NCBI GenBank assembly: GCA_028751875.1
Contig: CM054157.1
Span: 49,221,982-49,285,981 of the forward strand
Reading direction: 5' to 3'
Length of the DNA: 64,000 nucleotides
Source of the DNA: Rapana venosa
Lineage: Eukaryota; Mollusca; Gastropoda; Neogastropoda; Muricidae
Shown here: positions 1-13,184 of the stretch, piece by piece
Numbering within the stretch: the stretch's first letter is position 1
Layout: each line of letters starts with the position of its first letter
Made by a program: the position numbers and the translations under genes
Notes under the pieces: generated by a model
The model's database searches: none
What the model saw: the letters and a program-made list of their open reading frames with translations, nothing else
What the model was told of the DNA's origin: nothing

Positions 1-1320
1 GTATATGTCAATGATATAGTTCAATATACTGATGAGAAAGATTCGCCATATATAACCGCAAAAGACAGAATTCCTTGTTTACTCTATGCTGATGACCTGG
101 CATTGCTATCAACAACCAAAATAGGTCTTCAAACTAAACTGAATAAACTGCAAGAATACTGTTCTAATTGGGGTTTAAAGATAAACAAAACAAAAACAAA
201 GGTAATAGTCTTTACGAGATCACCTCCTAAAATTCCAATTCATTTTAAATGTGGAGAGCATGTAATTGAAACAGTAGAAACTTATAAATATCTAGGTGTC
301 GTTTTTCATCAGAACGGGAAATTTCAAGCAACACAAGAACATTTAGTAAAACAAAGCAACAAAGCAATATACGCCTTTAAAAGGGCAATTCATGGACAAA
401 ATTTAAAGACTACTATAATAATGCGTTTATTCGACTCACTGATAACCCCTGTTTTAACCTATGGAGCAGAAGTTTGGTTTCCTTTTTGTTTTAATGGGGA
501 TACAGAATTTCATATTGATAAACTGTTCAAGGCATGCTTATCCAATCAGTTTTCGTATGAGAATTTTCATGTAAAATTTTGTAAACAAATGATAGGAGTT
601 CATAAAAAAGCATTAGTACTAACCACTTTGGGTGAATTAGGGAGATTTCCACTGACCCTTAAAATCATATGCCAGATAATATCCTTTTGGATTCATTTGA
701 CAGAATCAAAACCAGACTCTTATATTAGAATAGTATACGATTATTTGTATCAGAAGAATACATACGATAAATGGATAAACACAGTGAAAAATATTCTGTA
801 CACAATTGGATTCAAACATGTCTGGAAGAACCAAAGCACTCTTAATGTTCATCGGTTGAGTTATGCTGTTAGAAGAAAACTTGAGGACATGTATAAAACA
901 TTTTGGATCTACCAAAAGAAAGAGTTTGCAAAACTAAAATTTTATGATTTTGCTACCAAAGAATACAGATTGGAACCATACTTAGTAAACTATGAAAACA
1001 AAACTCATAAGAAGACATATTGTAAATTTCGCACAAGCTGTCACAATTTAATGATAGAGAAAGGGAGACACCAAAATATATCCAGAGAGGACAGAAAATG
1101 TAGACACTGTAACAAAATTGAAGATGAATTTCATTTACTTGATGAATGCATTTTATATGATGAACTCAGAAATAATTTGTTATTAAAAATCAAAACGAGA
1201 GACAAAGAATGCAAAAACTGTGTACATAAATTAAGTGACATAATCACAGTTGATATATATCAAGCAGATATCATCAGATATGTGTATGAGTGTTTTGAAA
1301 AAAGAGAGAAAGAAAAGTAG
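1..1320 (+). pseudogene. Non-LTR retrotransposon reverse transcriptase, C-terminal part (RT-1)
   Basis: The reading frame is open from base 1 to the TAG at 1318-1320, so this is the 3' part of a longer pol ORF cut by the window edge; the Met at 103 is internal. The catalytic box YADDLALL is encoded near 88-111, followed by the NWGLKINKTKTKV and YKYLGVVF motifs of the palm and thumb. Near the end a cysteine-histidine cluster (C-x2-C-x6-H-x4-C, about 1099-1149) resembles the zinc knuckle that closes many Jockey/CR1/I-group polyproteins. There are no internal stops, so the copy is young or recently active. Class is confident; the clade is not assigned. Confidence 0.85.
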
Positions 1321-1455
1321 AATACAACATGTTTTTTAGTGTACATCACTTTTAGCCAAAATAGATAATTATAGTTGATGTTTTTGTTGTGTCAAATAAG
1401 TCTACATGACTTAAATGGCAATAAAATATTCTGAATCTGAATCTGAATCTGAATC
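1..1455 (+). mobile_element. RT-1 non-LTR element, 3' end with (GAATCT)n tail
   Basis: The ORF end is followed by about 110 bp of 3' UTR (GTCAAATAAGTC..., GGCAATAAAAT) and a short hexamer tail of GAATCT repeats ending near 1455. A second truncated copy of this 3' terminus lies at 37362-37430. Confidence 0.8.
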
Positions 1456-1480
1456 AGAGTAAGACACACACACATTCTCT

Positions 1481-1516
<36 letters not shown>

Positions 1517-1539
1517 ACAGAGTAAGACACACATACACA

Positions 1540-1571
<32 letters not shown>

Positions 1572-1690
1572 GTAATGCACATACACAGTAAGACACAAAC
1601 ACACACACTCCCTCTCTCAAACACACACACAACAAGTAACAAACACACACAGAGTAATACACACACACACAGACACTCACTGTTGCTTTT
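1456..1690. repeat. Mixed CT/CA microsatellite
   Basis: Interleaved (TC)n and (CA)n tracts with repeated AGTAAGACACAC phrases. Open frames through it are low-complexity only. Confidence 0.85.
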
Positions 1691-2015
1691 TCCTCCTCTT
1701 CACTCAAACCCTCCACATCTGGCCACTCCAGAATCTAAAACAGGATTACACAAACTTTGATTTTTCTATAACCCCCCCCCCCAAAAAAAAAACATTCACA
1801 AATCACCTCACAACACAACCTGTAAAACAGTGATACACACCACTGCTCCTGTTCACCGTAACTAGAATTTACAGACAGAAACTTGTAGAAACCACTCTCC
1901 TGAAACCATTACCTTAGAATGTAAACGAGCGATACATGCCTAAATTTATTTTGAAAATGATTTATAAAGGATGAAACGTTTACCTGACAACCTTTCACTG
2001 ATATGTCAAAATGCA

Positions 2016-2239
2016 GTATACATCTTCTTCTTCTTCTTCCTTTTTTGTCATGTTTCTCCCAGGGGAGGTTTGACATTGATGAGCCTTCTCCATCTCTCTC
2101 TGTTTTGAGCTTCCTCCTTATTTATGCCCCTCTCTCTAAGACCATCTGCAATACAGGCAGCCCAGGTTTTGCTAGGTCTTCCCTTTGGTCTCTTTCCATC
2201 CACTACGAAGCTCATTGCTCTTTCTATGATGTATACATC
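2016..2239 (-). mobile_element. RT-2 truncated 3' end with target-site duplication
   Basis: Read on the minus strand this is the 3' end of a non-LTR element: CIADDLRERG...INVKPPLGET coding remnant, then a (GAA)n tail at 2025-2040. The 9-bp sequence GTATACATC flanks it at 2016-2024 and 2231-2239, as expected for target-primed reverse transcription. Confidence 0.8.
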
Positions 2240-2439
2240 CTTACTTATTTTCTTTTTCTTTTTTTAAATGATTTGCAAATCATTACAACCCATTCATTGA
2301 TACATCAAAATGCATTTTACATCCTGCTCACGTGCTTTGAATTTTTTAAATTTTTTTTAAAGAAAAGACAAATACATAAACCATTTACCTGAAAAACTTA
2401 CATTTATACATCAAAATACAGTTTTTGTTTTTCAGGGCT

Positions 2440-2545
2440 GGTTTTCATGCTGAAGTTGGATGCGCTGGGCCTGACTTGTCAGGCATTTAACGGCAACGCA
2501 ACACATTTTCGCTCATAAGACAGACTACAATAGTTACTGTCTGAG
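2440..2545 (-). repeat. Family F fragment
   Basis: Minus-strand copy of the interspersed sequence with GCCTGACAAGTCAGG and the CAACTATTGTTGTCTG-like segment, also seen at 16860, 21150 and 50215. Confidence 0.6.
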
Positions 2546-2556
2546 CATTTAAAAAA

Positions 2557-2768
2557 AAATTCTTTTATATCGAGGATACTGGAATAAGCACTCATGTGCT
2601 TTTTTACATCCAGTCCCCGTGTGTGTGCGGTTTTATAAATTCTGTCATCCGTTCCCACCGGCACACAATGGCCTACTCTTACAAAAAGCGGAACAAGATT
2701 TAACGTGTGCGCAAGATGTTTTGCGTGCGTTCGCACATGGGGCCTCGGTTTATAGTCTCATCCGAAGC
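2557..2768 (-). mobile_element. SINE-A, 5'-truncated
   Basis: Body and core of SINE-A without the tRNA head. On the minus strand it runs from GGATGAGACTATAAACCGAG to the tail ending CGATATAAAAGAAT. Confidence 0.8.
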
Positions 2769-2878
2769 TATCCTGCCCCCAAAATGTAGTTTAAATCCTT
2801 GCTAATGTTCGCTCTGGAATTAAAAATTTTTTTTTTAAAAACAAAGTTCCAACAAAGTTTTCGAAAAGAGAAACAAAC

Positions 2879-4759
2879 CTGCGAAGGAAGCAGTATGGAG
2901 GACGAAGGTGTGGGCACGGACTTAACGACGTTCTTCACATCGTACAGGTAAACGTTTCCCTTGTCGTCCCCCACACTCAGCACACCTGCAATCAATACAA
3001 TATCATTCATCCCCTTTATTCTTCTGCTAGAGCTCTGAGGTTTACCAATGGTGACATTTCTTTTGCGTATGTGACCATTCCCCCACCCAACACCACCACT
3101 GAGGTAGCCATATTCTGACTGAACCTACCAATTTTGCATTTTTTCTTTGACACAGTTCACAAGTCTCGCACACGAAACTGGTACACTTTCACTACTCGAT
3201 CAGTCCTTCGGATGAGACTATAAACCGAGGCCCCATGTGCAAACGCACGCAGAACATCTTGCGCACACGTTAAAACCCTGTTCCGCTTTTCGTAAGAGTA
3301 GGCCATTGTGTGCCGGTGGGAACATGACAATTTACAAAACCGCATACACACAGGGACTGGATGTAAAAAAGCACATACGTGCTTATTCCATTATGCTCAA
3401 TATAAAAGAATAAATAAATATAGGACTACATTTATCAAGCGTTACGAGAATCGTGTTCCATGTGTAAAATCCACAGAAAGTAATTGCATTGTGTACCACT
3501 TTAAGTCATGGCTGATTTCTCTGCATGAAATTCGGGCTGCTCTCCCACATAAGCAGCGCCACCCTTTTTTTTCTTTCTTTTCCTGTCTGCAACTGTATTT
3601 GTTTTCACTGTCAGGGTGGCTTTTTTTCTACAGAATTTTGCCAGGGACAACTCCCTTGCTACTGAGGGTTCTTTTACGTGCGCTAGATATGTGTACCACA
3701 CAGGACCTCATTTTATCATCTCATACGAAAGACTATCACCCTGACCACCTACCACTCATGGTCTAGTGGATGGGGGGGGACAATTTCTGGCCCAAACGGG
3801 GATCGAACCACCACACACTTTGAACCCAGACTTTGCTTTCTAGGCAGGTGTGTTACCTCTAGACCACCTTCTTCTTCTTCTTCCTTTTTTGTCATGTTTC
3901 TCCCAGGGGAGGTTTGACATTGATGAGCCTTCTCCATCTCTCTGTTTTGAGCTTCCTCCTTATTTATCCTTTACCAGTTGGATGGGTGACTGTTTGCGCG
4001 CTTTGGCTTCAGTACAGTTCCCCCAGCTGTAAATGGGTACCTGCCCTCTTTAGGGTCAGGGAAGGTAAAGCAGCGAGGGAGAGGAGATGGGCGCTGCCCT
4101 CAATATGCTGGCCCTAGAGAATGAGGTCTCTGACGCCTCGCTCCCCTACGACCTTATAGGTTATGGGACTCCTTTACCTCCTTTTACCTTATTTATGCCC
4201 CTTTCTCAAGATCATCTGCAATACAGGCAGCCCAGGTTTCGCTAGGTCTTCCCTTTGGTCTCTTTCCATCCACTACGAAGTTCATTGCTCTTTTTATGAT
4301 GTGGTGGTGGTCTGCTTTCCGTTGAACTCATAGACCACCGATCCGCAATAAAAAGACAAGCTACCCACCGTTGACGTATCCCAGGTTGATGTACTTGAGG
4401 CCGACTTCAGGGTAGGCCAGTCGCAGCAAAGGTATCACCTGTATGGTTTTCTTTGATCCCCGAGACTTCAGGTGATCGTCCAGATTCCACACCAAGATGT
4501 TCTCCGCTCCCATGCACTTGGTTGCTGATACAAAACACAAACGTACACAAGCGCATGCACGCACACACACACACACACAAAATATGTGACAAACGCCATT
4601 CTCTGTGACTGAAATATAAATCACCAGAAAAGTTAAATCGTTTCGATTATAGCAATGATGTCAGGAAGAGACTTTATATTAACTGCAACAGCATCGATAA
4701 TAGGATGATAGTTAAATATGACACAGTTTTTCGTTCAAGTTTTACCATACATAAGAATT

Positions 4760-4810
<51 letters not shown>

Positions 4811-7800
4811 GTGTGTGTTGTGTGTTTGGTGTGTGTTGTTTGAATAGAGTTCGGTTGTTTGGGGGTTTTTTGGGGGGGATGTGGGGGCAGTTTTCTGTGT
4901 GAGCATTTCTTCATTGGGACATGTGGGGTCTTTTTGTTTTCATTTAATGTCTTGGCTAAGAGCTATCATATCATCTTGAGCTGTATTGTCCTGTTTTGTA
5001 TTGTGATGTATTGCTTTGCATTGTACTGTACAAGTAATGTAGCGCAGAGTACTGCACTGTACTGAATTAAATTTCATTATATTGTGCTGTACTGTTTTGC
5101 ATCATACACCACCTTTAGACACGTTTCTCAGCATTAACCTTTCCCCTAAGGGTAACCCACTACAGGGTAACCAACCATCTACTTACCCTTCCCTCCATAT
5201 CACCCACTACTGGGTTACAAGGGTAGCATACAAATGTGCACAGTGCACATACCCTGGGAAAGAGGGGTTCTCTCCCTTAACGTAGGGATAGTGTTAAACA
5301 AATGCGAGGGGGAAAAAAAAAGACTTTGCAAAAAAAAAAAGAAAACATCAAATTCCTTACCAACAAATCCGTTGTCCATGGCAACCAGAGAGTCCACTTC
5401 CCCAACACCCCTGCCAGACTCTGTGATGGAGACGGAGAAGCTGTGTTCCCTGAAAAACACACCCACACACTATGGGATAGCCTAGTGGTTAGAACATTGT
5501 GCTTGCAATCTGACAACCCGGGTTCGATTCCCGTTCAAGGAGATATTTTCCCCTAGTGTTAACATCAGTGCCGACTCCACTCTCCCCAAAAGTCCTTCGG
5601 ATGAGACAATAAACCGAGGCCCCGTGTGCGAATGCACGCAGAACATCTTGCGCACACATTAAAATCCTGTTCCGCTTTTCGTACGCGTAGGCCATTGTGT
5701 GCCGGTGGGAACAGATGACAGAATTTACAAAACCGCATACACACGGGGACTGAAGGTAAAAAAGCACCTAAGTGCTTATTCCATTATTCTTGATATAAAA
5801 GAATAAAATAAACAAAAATACATATGTGACACTCCACCACAAAATGAGCCACTTTGCACCTGACCCACTTTTCCGCTAGGAGCCATTTTAGGCAGGTGGG
5901 GGGTCAGGTTGCCGATTTTGTGATTTTGATTGATTATAAAACTATAGCCATTCTTCTACCTTGTACTGAAGTATCAAGGCGTAGTTTTGTTTCCTTTTAC
6001 TTTCAAAATGCGTTTTAATTTTACCCAAGCCCTGTCTGACCACCTATTTTGACATAAAACTTGTCAATATCTTATTTTGTCACTTTCTGCAGTATTTTGT
6101 CACTTTCTGCAGTTTATCAATTCAATTTGTGATAACTTTTCATATAATTTTTCGATTTTCAATCTGTTTTCTGCACTGAATAGCATTTTTATTGCATAGT
6201 GATAACAACTTAAAATTTACCACAAGCGCAATGCAACTCATTGTGTGACGGAATGCCACATTTATCATTAACTGGAATGAATTGTTGTTCTTGCATACTC
6301 CCCAGCTTAACTCACTGGAGTCATGCAGCAGATAGAGACATGCTGTATGCCTGGCTAAGGCACGCTTCAGTTCCTTACAAAAAAAATTCCGCCATTTCAA
6401 AGGGAAATTACTCAAGCCTTTGACAGCGAGTTCTTCCCCCCTTAGCCATTTAACTGATCAGTGATGTCACAAAAGGGTTTTTTTAATCTGTTTGTGGCTA
6501 TGGGATTTTCTCAAAAAAGGATGCCAGCACAAAAGAAGTTAATTGATTTGTCAGTAAAATATGGAAACTTTTTACATCAAATACTGATTCTTGAGGCTGA
6601 GGAAACGTCACTGTGTGTCAAAGTAATTTTTATTCTTTTTGTGTGTGTGATTTAGCTGTTAGATACTTATACCATGTAAAGGTAAGCAAATGTCAAAATG
6701 GTTTTTATTTTTATTTTATTCTTTTATATTGAGGATAATGGAATAAGCACTTATGTGCTTTTTTACATCCAGTCCCCATGTGTATGCGGTTTTGTAAATT
6801 TTGTCATCGGTTCCCACCGGCACACAATGGGAGGGGGGAGGGGAGGAGGGGAAGGGCTGTTAGCATTCACTGACTTGATTTTTTAAAATGACACAAACAC
6901 ATATACATCTATGGGAAAAAAAAATGTAATTACTGAAAGTACATAAAATGTACTTTTACACTGTCTGGCATTATCAGTTTTATGTTTGCTGAATTTTCAG
7001 ACAATGGCCAAAATAGCATTTCACAAAACGTGACTCCAATGAGTTAATGCCCTGGTAGTCACCCAGAACATGCACTCTCTCACTCAACCCACCTGGGAAT
7101 CACTGTCAGACTGTAAGTACACACTGGATGAGAAGTTTGCGTGCATGAATGTTTTTCAAGTACCTTGCCATGCAGGCAGCCATACTCTGACTTCAAAGGA
7201 CTTTCTGTTTCTCCTTTTATACGTAAAGTGCAGGTTGTTATGCTAAGAGCTTGTCATGTCTGAAGACAATCTCAACGTAACGTTGTAAAGCATAACAACA
7301 TGTTGATGTATACCGTAGTACTTTGCTTACATGAATAACTGATTAAGCTTTTGGGCTGGACCAAACTGGAATAAGAGAGAGAGAGAGAGACTGACAGACT
7401 GACAGAGAAAATAAGAGCGAGAATGTGTGTGTAATGTTTATTGAGAAAATAAGAGCAAGAATGTGTGTGTAATGTTTATTGAGAAAATAAACGAGAATGT
7501 GTGTGTAATGTTTGAGAAAATAAACGAGAATGTGTGTGTAATGTTTATGAGGGCAAGTTGAAAGGGACACAGCAGAAAAGAGATTGCGATCATTCAAAAT
7601 TTCCCTTGCCTACCATTTGCATATATGATTAATAAAAGTTGATTTTGACAATCTTAAAAATGCCCCCCCCCCCCCCCCCCCCCCATCTTTAAAAAAAAAA
7701 AAAAATGTTTGTCAACATTTCAACTTCAACAAAAATTCAGTATAAAGATCATAGGAGTTCCATGGAATGTGGTTACCTTAATGCTGGGATGAAACAGTCG

Positions 7801-10800
7801 CACACACAAAAATATCACCATTGGTAAACTTCAGAGCCCTAGCCAAGAAAAAAAAACCAAACAAAAGAAAAGAATACACAAAATAGGAGTTCCATTCTGA
7901 CAATGATTATCAACAACAACCAGCCAAAATCTCAATTAGCCGACTTCTGAATGACTTCTCCCTAAACTCCTTGAGAAGTCAATGGGCCATTGCACTGAAT
8001 TTTTCAGGCAGAATGTTTTGAGCAATTTGAGCCTAGTGAAACCCATTTCTCTCTCTGTTAAAGTGTGGAGAAATGTAATGTAAGAATATAAGCAATAAAG
8101 TGGCTTCACAAGTAAAATCATAGCGGAAAATCTGATGCACATAGCACATACAAATTGCTCATAACACTTTTGCTCTTGAATGGACTCCATATAAGGCCTT
8201 GTTTAATGATGAAAATTAAGTGTTGGAATATCTGTTGAATACCTTTGTTGTACTATAAGCATATTTTATGTTGCATGACAGTCACTATAATAATCATATA
8301 TAGAACCTTCATAGAAAAAATGTATACTAACCCATGTAAAACATACTATCTCTGTTGCGTCCGCTGTCTGTCTGTCTGTCTGTCAGCTGTCTCATTCTCT
8401 TTCTCTCCTTTATTTGTGTGAGTGTGTATGTGTTTGGGTTTTATTTTCTTTCTGTTTTTCCTCACGTTTCTTTATCCTATCATTTTTTCCCTTCTCCTTT
8501 TCGCGAATATTTTTCAATGCCTTTTTTCCTTCACATAACAAAAACCATATTTCATTAGAATAATAATGATAATAATAATAACAACAACAACAACAATGTA
8601 AAACATGATAAAATTGAATTAAAATTATTTTAAAAAATTTTTTTTACAAGACAGAAAATCTAACGCAGATTATGCACAATATTCACACGACAAATATTCA
8701 GCAAGGAAAATAAAACAACAAAAAAATGCTGACTCTACAAGTCGAGTTCTGTGGGAAGAGGAGGCAACTGGGACTTTGCCGAGCGCCCATCCCACAAATC
8801 CCTTCTCCGTCACGGCCATCAGGGCACCGCTCTTTCCGCTGAACGTCAGGCACAGGGCGTCGCCAACACTGCCCGACGTCTTCACCTTCATCAACGGACT
8901 GAAACACGACAGTTCCAATACGCCGACTTTTCAACAAACTGTATACACAAACTCAGGTCTTTGGCTATTTTTTTTCTTTCTTTAAATTTTCATTTCAGTC
9001 CATACATAACACACAGAGAGAGGGAAAAGGCTCATCAATGTCAAACCTCCCCTGGGAGAAACATGACCAAAAAAAAAGAAGAGATACAAAGATGAAGTTC
9101 ATACAAAGATGGGTTTGAGGAAGTCAACCACGCAGTGTATACTTTTGTCTATGAAAGTTTAAAGCCAAAGTTCCCTGAGTTCAAACATTTCAACAACACA
9201 AGAATTGTTTTTAAAAAAAAAATTTTCCTGATCATACCATAAACTATAAAAGAATAAATAAAATAAAAATAAATAAATAGATATACATGCAGAAAATCAG
9301 ATGCGTATGTTAAAGGTCCTGTTAATTCATATTTGCATCCAGTAGGTTATGGAAACAGGAACATACCCAGCATGCATCCTGTTCATGTTAACAAAAAATG
9401 AGCTGCTCTGAAGTTGACACTGTCTGCTGAGGCTAGCAGGCAAGACCTCGCAGCGCACAAATCCCGCATAACTCAAGTCCAGGGTGCAGTGCTAAAATTT
9501 GTGCGCCCCTTCCTTTTACCAAGTCCAAGGGTGGACAGTTCTAGTACCAACAGACTGCGCTGGTTTGGGCACGTTCAACGGAAAGCAGACCACCACATCA
9601 TAAAAAGAGCAATGAACTTCGTAGTGGATGGAAAGAGACCAAAGGGAAGACCTAGCAAGACCTGGGCTGCCTGTATTGCAGATGACCTTAGAGAAAGGGG
9701 CATAAATAAGGAGTAAGCTCAAAACAGAGAGAGATGGAGAAGGCTCATCAATGTCAAACCTACCCTGGGAGAAACATGACAAAAAAGGAAGAAGAAGAGG
9801 AAGTGTGGTCAGTTCCTGCTATAATTAACAGCACCAGCTGGGCTGGGCTGGATAGCAGCTGAGAGTGGCTGAAAATGGGAGAAACTGTCAGCTGAGTCCT
9901 GCAGAGTGACAAGCACAGGAGAAGACCAGGCACTGCACACCTCACCTGATACGGGAACACCGAGAACAGGGACTTCTTCTTCTTCTTCCTTTTTTTGTCA
10001 TGTTTCTCCCTAAAGGGGAGGTTTGACATTGATGAGCCTTCTCCATCTCTCTTGTTTGAGCTTCCTCCTTATTTATGCCCCTTTCTCTAAGATCATCTGC
10101 AATACAGGCAGCCCAGGGACAGTAATCCCATTTCACCTCAAAGAAATCTATCCTATGCCGAAAAAATGAATACAAAACTTTTTTTTTTAAACATTTTGGA
10201 TACCCATTCAAAAACAACAACAAAACCCTACAGACTTCACTGCATGTTTTTCCTCATCTAAATCTTTCTTCCATTTAAAAAAAAAGAAGAAAATAATTAT
10301 ACAAAAAATATATATAAAACATATACAAATAATAATGGTGGATTGGTGGTCTAGAGGTAACACGCCTGTCTAGAAAGCGAAAAATCCGGGTCAGAAGTGT
10401 GCGGTGGTTCGAATCCCGTTTGGACCTGAAACTTTTTCCCCTTCCACTAGACCATGAGTAGTGGTCTGGGTGCTAGTCCTTCGGATGAGACGATAAAGCG
10501 AGGTCCCGTGTGTTACACAAAAATTATTTAGCACACGTAAAAGAACCCATGGCAACAAGAGAGTTGTCCCTGGCAAAATTCTGTAGAAAAAAGCCACTCT
10601 GATAGGGAAACAAATGGCAGTTGTAGACAGAAAAAAAAAAAAAAAAGGGTGGCGCTGCTCCCCGGGAAGAGCAGCCTGAATTTCACGCAGAGAAATCTGA
10701 TGTGACTTAAAGTGATATCAATAAAAAAAAAAATAATAATAATTTATCACCTGTGGTTAACGGTTCCCTCAGCACCAGGCATCCCAATGTTCCACAGCAT

Positions 10801-13153
10801 GATGGAGCCATCTTTAGATCCACCTGCACAGGTATAACAGGTCAAGGTAAAGGTGTCCCATAACCTATGTGGTCGTAGGGGAACGAGGCATCAGAGACCT
10901 CAACTTCTCCAGGGGCCAGCATATTGAAGGCGCGCCCATCTCCTCTCCCTCGCTGCTTTACCTTCCCTGACCCTAAAGAGGGCAGGTACCCATTTACAGC
11001 TGGGTGAATTGGGGGACTGTCGTGAAGCCAAGGCACGCAAATGGTCACACACCCAAGTGGAAACCACGCTCAATGCTGCTTAACCTTAGCTGGGGGAAAA
11101 CGTGAGCTATCCCGTCCCCAATATATACATATGTATACCAAAAGACTGTGCTGTTTGTTTCTGTACCATGCTTATATCGTAAGAACTGTGCCAACAACAA
11201 ACAAAAAAGACATAAAATTTAAGACAAACTGATCATAAGCTACTGCAGAACATCACAGTTCAAAGTACTGAGGGGGGTGGCACAAAACAAGACCAAAAAG
11301 AAAGAAAAAAGGTAAAAAACAAAGTAAAAAACCCAAAAAACATGAAATGCAGAAAATGAGTTAAAACAGAAAAGAAAAAAAACCAAAAATAAAAGGAAAA
11401 AAATTGCACCCCCTGACACCCCCCCCCCCCCCCCCCCTCCTACCCACCCACCCCGAAAAGAATTTGATAGTTTTGACTTTCCATGGGTAAACACACTTGA
11501 TACACACACACACAAGCACGCACACACACACACATCATCGACAAAAAACTTTTAAAATTCTGACCAACCAGAAGCAAAAGATCATATGACAGATCAAACT
11601 AGGAGACATGTACACAAATATAATCAAGTATAATCTCATTACCTGTACACACACATGTAACATGTACACACACATTTTTCTTTTACACTTGAAACCATGC
11701 ACATACCACTCTAGCAAAACACACACACACATATATATCAACCCAACAATAACAACAACACAAACAGATACTACTGTAACAACACACAAACAGATACTAC
11801 TGTAACAACACACACACACACACATACACATCATCCCAACAACAAGAACAACACACATATACACACCACCCCAACAACCCCCCACACACACACTCACAAA
11901 CACCCATACCCAAAACATATGCACGCACACACACTACAACAAACCACCCCACCACCACACATCAATACCCCCAAAAAGCACACACACTCCCCTTAGCCCC
12001 CACAACACACACACTCCTCTACGCCCCCCTACCCACCACCACACTCACACAACATAACACACATTCCCCCTGCCCCACCTCCCCCCACAAACACAACACA
12101 CACATCCCCTCAACACCAAACACACCCCCCCCCCCCCCCCCCCCCCCTCTCAACACCACACACACACACAAAGGCCACTCACTAAACAGCAAACTGGGAC
12201 AGTCGGGATGGAAGGTTAAACAGCTGATGTATTTGCGGTGTCCCTTGATGGTGCTGTAACACACCAGCTGGTCGGGATAGATCAGCTTGATGGTGCAGCT
12301 CAGACCTGCACAGGTTAAACATCCATGATGACAACCGGTTTCCTTGGAGGTTGGGGGTGGAGGGGGAGGTGTTTGTACCACATTTTCTTCATTAGTACCC
12401 TTGCATAATTCTAAGCTGTTTTATTTTATTTTTTATATCTTTTATATCTAGGATAATGGAAGCTAGTAAAGGTTAGGGCTTTTAAATTTTTTATTTTTTT
12501 TAAATTTATTCTTTTATATCGAGGATAATGGAATAAGCACTCATGTGCTTTTTTACATCCAGTCCCCATGTGTATGCGGTTTTGTAAATTGTGTCATCTG
12601 TTCCCACCGGCACACAATGGCCTACTCTTTCGAAAAGCGGAGCAGGACTTAACGTGTGCACAATATGTTCTCTGTGTGTGTGTGGTGGGATGAAAAATAA
12701 AAAATTTAAAAAAGAGATAATTTTTTTACATTTTGTTTATTTCTTTCATGCTGCTGATCACTATTTAAAAAAATTAACTTTTTTTTTATTAAATCCGCTT
12801 TTCCTCTCACACACATTCACACACACACACCATTGGTAACTTTTTATTATGCTAGTAAATATGTTCAAAACAAAACTTGTGAATTGATTTAAAAAGGTAA
12901 AGGCGTCCCATTACCTATGTATCTTTCACAGCTCGCTCTATATGTAGGTTGTATACAAACTTAGCAATGGTTTACACAACTTTTTACAGCTCGTTCAAAA
13001 CGTTGCTGCATGTCGAATTGAGGTTTTCAGTGATCGTTTACAGGTGCGAAAAATGTGTACGTGATTTATAAATCGTATGTTTGTTCATTTCGATAATGCT
13101 GTTGATGTGTGTGTGTGTGTGTTTTTAGAAAGAAAAGAATCCCTTGTGCAAAG

Positions 13154-13184
<31 letters not shown>

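Noticed and set aside
5473..5560. tRNA gene
   Set aside because: Boxes A and B are present but no complete cloverleaf, and the sequence continues into a dispersed SINE; the same applies to the heads at 10341, 37505, 45854 and 49003.
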